A stretch of DNA of 64,000 nucleotides. Source: Phycomyces nitens. Lineage: Eukaryota > Mucoromycota > Mucoromycetes > Mucorales > Phycomycetaceae. Below, one piece after another: positions 59,201 to 64,000 of this stretch; the stretch's first letter is position 1; each line of letters starts with the position of its first letter. A program made the translations under genes and the position numbers. The stretch lies in the NCBI GenBank assembly GCA_022702545.1, contig JAHRBC010000001.1, forward strand, positions 9,238,001 to 9,302,000. The letters run 5' to 3'. The notes under the pieces were generated by a model that worked only from the letters and a program-made list of their open reading frames with translations, made no database searches and was not told the DNA's origin.

Positions 59201-60859
59201 ATGTGAATTATCTTTGATCAAAATATAGTAAGTAGATATGTATTGTTCGAATATAATAAATAAGAGGGAGAAAACTTGATAGATAAATATCATAAGGTGT
59301 TGAGCATCGGCTCAAAGGACCCTCCAGGATATTTGGTAAATGAAAAATGTTTGCATACATACTATTAGAATTTCCGTAATACTATATTTTCATAAACCAA
59401 AAGCTTCTTTTTGCTTTAGTAAATTTTGATACTTTGTTTTCATAGTAAAAAAAAAACGAAATCAGAGAGGGTAATATATATATATAAATTGTCAAATTTG
59501 TGCCTTTAGCCAGCCTACGGAATTGTAGCTGCTATATCTAGTCTATTTGATTAAGCCCAAGAGCATGTCTTGAAAAGTGTCAGCATTTCTTGTTGTCACG
59601 ACTGCAACCCTTTACCTTGTATTTTCCGTCAGATCCTATACAGCGCAGCTAGAGATAAAAGTATCCTTTCCAACTCACTTCTTTTGAGCAGATTTTGACA
59701 TGTGCGGGGTCACTAATAAATCGAGAAATTGTAAGCTTGGGAATAAAGTACAAATGAAAGACATGTCTTTACAGTGATTTTATTATTGATACATACAAGA
59801 AATCAATTTAGCAACCTGTAATTATAAGTTATATCATGTATAGTTTATATAATAGAAGCAATGCATTTATTAAATATGAGATAGATCTACCTTTATATAC
59901 TTTTTAAAAATAGTGATATATATAATACACGAAAACAACAACAACAACAACAATTCTTATCCCATACTTATCCACTCTTTGGTCAGAGTCTCTCTCAATT
60001 GCTTTAGTATTGTAGGTTAGATTGACCTTGGCTCATATTACAGTCCAATCTATTTCAGAGGGTTTCAATTCAATTCAAATGAAGACTATTTGATAGGCAG
60101 TATAGAACATCCCAGGTTCATCCTTACATCTTTTTAATATTACAGCTTTATGTGGCGTGAAAAAGGAATATATATATATGAGCAAATATTGCAGGGAATT
60201 GACAAACTCACTGATTTTATAGCCAGTCTGTATATTAAATGAATAGTTTGATGTCCTTTGGGGTATCAAATGCACTTTTCCATCATCAACTCGACACCAG
60301 CTTAATTACACTAGCAAAAAATTGTGAAAAGAGGATCTACTGCACCTATTTTTGTTTAACATTGTTCTGGTCTAGTTTATTTTCTTGTCGTTGACATAGA
60401 AGATACCTTGCTATACTATTTATTTATTTTTAATAATGACTTTTTATCGTTGGTCTTTGGTTCGAGTACACCGCGTTAATTAAACCGATATTGATTTCAA
60501 GAATTCAAATAGTTTTTATAGAGAAAACAAGAGGGACGGATGAATGCAAGTTCATTGTTTCCTTTCTTCTTGAACATTGGCTAATGCGAGAAATACTTGG
60601 TATTTTTTTGCTGCTGGCAGAATATTGATTCAGTAGATTATGTAAAAAAAAAAGGGTAATCTCAATGGGAATCTACTGCATTAGCTTCAAAGACTTTTTT
60701 TTGATATATTTAAAATGCACTAGAGGAAGCAGCAGAAAAACAAAAATAAAGTGGAATGGAATGGAATGGAATGGATTAGCATGAGACTTGGTGATTAGCT
60801 ACAGATGTAAAGATTCTATATTATTATTTTGAGTGTAGAAACCCATCAGACACTATAAA
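56246..60859. other. 4.6-kb AT-rich gene desert
   Basis: The first ~250 bp are the promoter of the PPxY gene. Beyond that I found only short AT-driven frames, an (AAC)n tract at 59,936-59,951, small TA runs and a GGAAT array (listed separately). No splice-consistent coding segments, tRNA or transposon ends could be recognised. Confidence 0.55.
60752..60775. repeat. (GGAAT)n short array
   Basis: Four full GGAAT units and a partial one in a row, within an AT-rich stretch about 85 bp before the left arm of the large inverted repeat. Confidence 0.9.
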
Positions 60860-61482
60860 GAGTATTTTACCATAAAAGGCAAGCAAAGAGTTGCACGTAT
60901 TTCTTAATTTTCTATACACCGGTAATACTGGTGTATGACTCGGTTGGTTGAGGCGTTGGATTTTCAATGTTCAGGTCGGGGGTTCGATCCTCGGGCTTGG
61001 AAATTGGGGAAAAGACGCTTTCGCCGACTGGGTTATATACTGGGGCAGTACCTGGGACTTTGGCCAAGTCTCAGCTTGGACTTCGGTGGCCGCGGGGATT
61101 CCAATCTACCAAGCTTAGCTTGGTAGAGTACTGTTGCATTTTTTTTTTATTTATTTTTTGTCGTTTTGGATCTGTATTGTTCTTTCAATGCTATAATACA
61201 CCCAATATTGACCAAACCCACTGGGAATCGTAAACGAGGATAGAATGATAGATTCTTTTTCATTCAATGAAATATTGTCCTCTTTTATATCTTTTCTAAA
61301 CCTACTCAGCCATCATAAATGTCTGACACTTTGGTGGCCTCAAAGATTCCAGTCTACTAAGAAGGAGAGCTTAGTAGACTATTACTATTTTTTAATTTTT
61401 TTTAATTTTTTTTTAATTTTTCAAATTTATTTATTAGGGGGTTTCATTGATTTTTATTTTCCAAGTTTTATTTATTGGCAAT
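60860..61482 (+). repeat. Left arm of a 623-bp inverted repeat
   Basis: From GAGTATTTTACCATAAAAGG to TTGGCAAT the sequence equals the reverse complement of 63378-64000; the only difference I saw is one T/C near the inner end. Peptides translated from both arms are the same over the whole arm. The arm carries tRNA-like A and B boxes near its outer end, two short hairpins each preceded by a related ggtggcc...gattcca sequence and each followed by T-rich runs, and a simple T/A tract toward the inner end. The outer boundary may lie further left only if the right arm continues past the window end; flanking sequence to the left cannot be compared. Confidence 0.95.
60914..61148 (+). ncRNA. Candidate Pol III transcript with tRNA-like head (SINE-like)
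   Basis: An A-box-like TATGACTCGGTTGGTTGAGG (60,935-60,954) and a perfect B box GGTTCGATCC (60,981-60,990) are spaced as in a tRNA. The anticodon arm does not pair well, so this is not a working tRNA. About 115 bases further lies a perfect 10-bp hairpin with one-base loop (61,106-61,126), then ten consecutive T (61,139-61,148), which would end Pol III transcription. The same unit occurs inverted in the right arm (about 63,712-63,946). A tRNA-derived SINE is the simplest reading. Confidence 0.5.
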
Positions 61483-62159
61483 TAATATTTTGAAAATATG
61501 TTATTGAACCCCCCCCCCTCTTTTTCTTTAATCGGTTCTAGATATTTTATCCAAACAATATTTGTATGGTACTCATGGTGCCAAATAGCTGTTTTGAAAA
61601 GACTAGTGGCACCTTTTTTGCAAAACCAATCGGTGGTCTTTATAAACCCAATTCATAGTAAGGTATTTAGATTTGTTAGTATTTCATGGGAAATGGGAAT
61701 ACTATAAGAGCTGTTTATCGACAAAAGAGTACTATGTGTGGTATACCTACCGCTGCCGAGTGACGAAAGGGTCTATAACCGATGTCTGGTTACTCTTTAC
61801 TATTGACCATATATTAAAAATGAGGGTGATATCTGGGCTGTTTGATAGCCATAACATTATTGACCCACCTAGTGCCTTCTTTCATTTCACAAGTGTGGTA
61901 TACACACCACAGTTGAGTGAAATACAGACTCCACAGCCGATCACCGGTTACTACTTGCTAATGACCCTGGCAAGTTAACATCTCAGGAACAGTTACACAC
62001 CGGGTACACATACAACTCACACTGCCACAGTGATAACCAGCAATTATATGACGGGAACTCTAATTACAAGGGAATTTGAATAATAGTATATAAGCAATCA
62101 TAATATTCTTTCTTCAATAAATAACACTCTCACAGTATTCTTATTTCCCTTAAAAGATA
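61483..62159. other. Spacer of the inverted repeat, left part
   Basis: AT-rich with a C-run (61,509-61,518). Short open frames at 61498-61707 and 61673-61978 have no recognisable domain. Nothing else is seen. Confidence 0.5.
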
Positions 62160-62640
62160 CTAACAAACCATATGCCACAACAAGATTTGACTTTTGCATT
62201 GGGCATTTTCCACTTGATAAACAAGCTCTCGGTTGTTTTCTTCATTCAATTTCCCGAAAAATGGAAAGGCTTCTTCCCGGCAAGTTCATATACGCTTGCT
62301 GTATAAGCATACCCTTGATCATCTTAAAGGACCTATGGCTCCTGCCCGTATACATCACTAGAGCATAATGGAGCCTCCACTAAGCTGCATTCTTGGCTTT
62401 AAATAATCTGCTTCATAAACTCGGGGCTAAACACACGTGTTTCTACCTTTCGGAAAAAGCATAACTCTCGACTAATCGCTCCGGATGACACACTCCCATC
62501 TTTGATTAGCTTTATTGGAGTGATGAAAAATCTTAATCGCTTCATCTAATGTGCTTTTAATAGCCGTGGCTCGCATACAAGTTGCTGTTTTGTTGAGACA
62601 TGCCGTGATTCGAATGAGGAAAGCGCCTTTAAAAAAATTA
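62160..62640 (-). mobile_element. Tc1/mariner transposase remnant between the inverted arms
   Basis: Read on the minus strand with interruptions it gives KSTLDEAIKIFHHSNKANQR, WECVIRSD, a stop, then SRVMLFPKGR, and after more stops MQLSGGSIML and AGAIGPLR, ending near LVYQVENAQC. This is the central part of a Tc1-type transposase (the SDESRF and GGGSIMVWG region), strongly decayed. It resembles the 30-kb copy more than the 38.7-kb copy (shared HHS...K.NQR). Confidence 0.75.
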
Positions 62641-62763
62641 TGGTGCTGACTCTTTATTTTGTGAGGTTTAAATCAATTGTCCTTAATCTTGGTATGGGTC
62701 TGTACGAATATTAAATCAAAGAAAGAAATATTTAGAGAATAAAACTATCTAAAAGTCTCTGTG

Positions 62764-62840
62764 AGATTCGAACTCACGGTATTCCAACCAAGGCCAGAAA
62801 ACTGCCTGTCAAGTCAACCAAAGTCAACTATAGACCGAGA
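62764..62840 (-). other. tRNA-like sequence (degenerate)
   Basis: On the minus strand CCGTGAGTTCGAATCTCAC forms a perfect T arm with an intact B box, and a GTCTC/GAGAC pairing can stand in for an acceptor stem. The D arm and anticodon arm are poor, so it is not a convincing functional tRNA. It may be a tRNA pseudogene or SINE head. Confidence 0.4.
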
Positions 62841-63039
62841 CAGGATGTTCAAAAGAACAACAAAATTCAAAAGACTAGGGCTATTCCTCACTGTTTTAAG
62901 CAACAAAGGCTATATTCAGTTACGAGACCCCGCCTCTTTCGTTTCATCTAAACGCGATTTTACATTCTCTGGATTAACATTATCAAAGTACTCTTGGGTA
63001 TAACTACTAGAGTAGTATAACCAAAAGCGATGAATATAG

Positions 63040-63115
63040 TCTTGTAGCCCAGAGGACTACGGGCGAGAATTGAACATTGTTTCCAGCGCAAGATAATGGC
63101 CTAAAGACGTTCAGC
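63040..63115 (-). other. Second tRNA-like sequence (degenerate)
   Basis: On the minus strand AGGATTTTGGCTGAACGTCT, TTAGGCC and TGTTCAATTCTCGCCC recall A and B boxes and the outer AGGA/TCCT can pair. The B box is degenerate and the anticodon arm uncertain. It lies in the spacer of the inverted repeat close to the other tRNA-like sequence. Confidence 0.3.
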
Positions 63116-63377
63116 CAAAATCCTGACAAGCACATCTTCACAGCACCTGGTTCCATTAACCGACCACGAGAGATTGGAGGCTTGAATAAAGTATGACTTT
63201 ATACACTGTTACGATATTGATTGCCGGACAGCAAGAGATTGGCCAGATATCACAACGGCCATGTACCACACTCAGGGCTGAAATCCCTACTCAGGCTTGG
63301 TAAAAGTACGGCCCAACTTGAGAAGACAGTTATACCCCAGACACAGAAGTGCCTCTCGCACAGGCTGAGTTGGTTTG

Positions 63378-64000
63378 ATTGCCAATAGATAAAACTTGGA
63401 AAATAAAAATCAATGAAACCCCCTAATAAATAAATTTGAAAAATTAAAAAAAAATTAAAAAAAATTAAAAAATAGTAATAGTCTACTAAGCTCTCCTTCT
63501 TAGTAGACTGGAATCTTTGAGGCCACCAAAGTGTCAGACATTTATGATGGCTGAGTAGGTTTAGAAAAGATATAAAAGAGGACAATATTTCATTGAATGA
63601 AAAAGAATCTATCATTCTATCCTCGTTTACGATTCCCAGTGGGTTTGGTCAATATTGGGTGTATTATAGCATTGAAAGAACAATACAGATCCAAAACGAC
63701 AAAAAATAAATAAAAAAAAAATGCAACAGTACTCTACCAAGCTAAGCTTGGTAGATTGGAATCCCCGCGGCCACCGAAGTCCAAGCTGAGACTTGGCCAA
63801 AGTCCCAGGTACTGCCCCAGTATATAACCCAGTCGGCGAAAGCGTCTTTTCCCCAATTTCCAAGCCCGAGGATCGAACCCCCGACCTGAACATTGAAAAT
63901 CCAACGCCTCAACCAACCGAGTCATACACCAGTATTACCGGTGTATAGAAAATTAAGAAATACGTGCAACTCTTTGCTTGCCTTTTATGGTAAAATACTC
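63378..64000 (-). repeat. Right arm of the 623-bp inverted repeat, reaching the window end
   Basis: Reverse complement of 60860-61482 up to the last base of the window, so the arm may continue beyond it. It has the same tRNA-like head, hairpins and T/A tract. The 1.9-kb spacer between the arms holds a Tc1 remnant and two degenerate tRNA-like sequences. Confidence 0.95.

Noticed and set aside
62764..63115. Two extra functional tRNA genes in the spacer of the inverted repeat
   Set aside because: Each has a recognisable T arm or boxes, but the D and anticodon arms do not fold properly. Kept only as tRNA-like relics.

Overview
The window looks like nuclear DNA of an early-diverging filamentous fungus, most likely Mucoromycota (Mucorales or a close relative). 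The reasons are compact eukaryotic genes broken by many 50-110 nt GT-AG introns, some with a clear TACTAAC branch site, a fungal gene set (RPC4, VAM7, RTC4, SPE3, TRP4, a GPI12-type PIG-L), AT-rich intergenic DNA, and a protein family at 6.2-7.8 kb that I recall as expanded in Mucoromycotina. The species cannot be fixed from sequence alone.

Layout. 0-3.3 kb: a decayed PIF/Harbinger transposon (Myb-like protein plus DDE transposase), a possible solo LTR, and a tRNA-Leu(AAG). 4.4-9.6 kb: a 1.65 kb direct duplication carrying GPI12 (copy 1 has lost its ATG, copy 2 is intact), with a second, inverted duplication of an uncharacterised gene between the copies. 9.7-24 kb is a dense housekeeping block: an Nhp10-like HMG protein, Mago nashi, a small secreted protein, an Aurora kinase, an unknown coiled-coil protein, TRP4, a possible 45-aa microprotein, RPC4, VAM7, TBP and spermidine synthase. 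24-31.9 kb is gene-poor and holds Tc1/mariner remnants. 32-38.5 kb is a GC-richer island with an orphan acidic FxF(G)-motif protein, followed by repeat-rich DNA with good intron signals but little coding character. 38.6-39.9 kb is a Tc1-like element with both ends visible. 40.2-48.6 kb is a second dense block (IRC3 helicase, TM-UBL-BAG protein, COQ4, ATP17, RTC4, a secreted I9-domain protein), three of whose products are mitochondrial. 52.8-56.2 kb holds a heterotrimeric G-alpha subunit and an unknown PPxY protein. The rest is AT-rich desert, ending in a near-perfect 623-bp inverted repeat (60,860-61,482 / 63,378-64,000) whose arms carry tRNA-like A and B boxes.

The genes do not form one pathway. 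They fall into core transcription (TBP, RPC4), chromatin (Nhp10-like), RNA quality control (Mago), mitosis (Aurora), vacuole fusion (Vam7), GPI anchors (Gpi12), tryptophan and polyamine synthesis, and mitochondrial upkeep (IRC3, COQ4, ATP17). Several genes are nearly invisible to simple ORF finding because their exons are tiny, with exons as short as 14, 18 and 24 nt. The least explained structures are the GC-rich orphan locus and the tRNA-headed inverted repeat.
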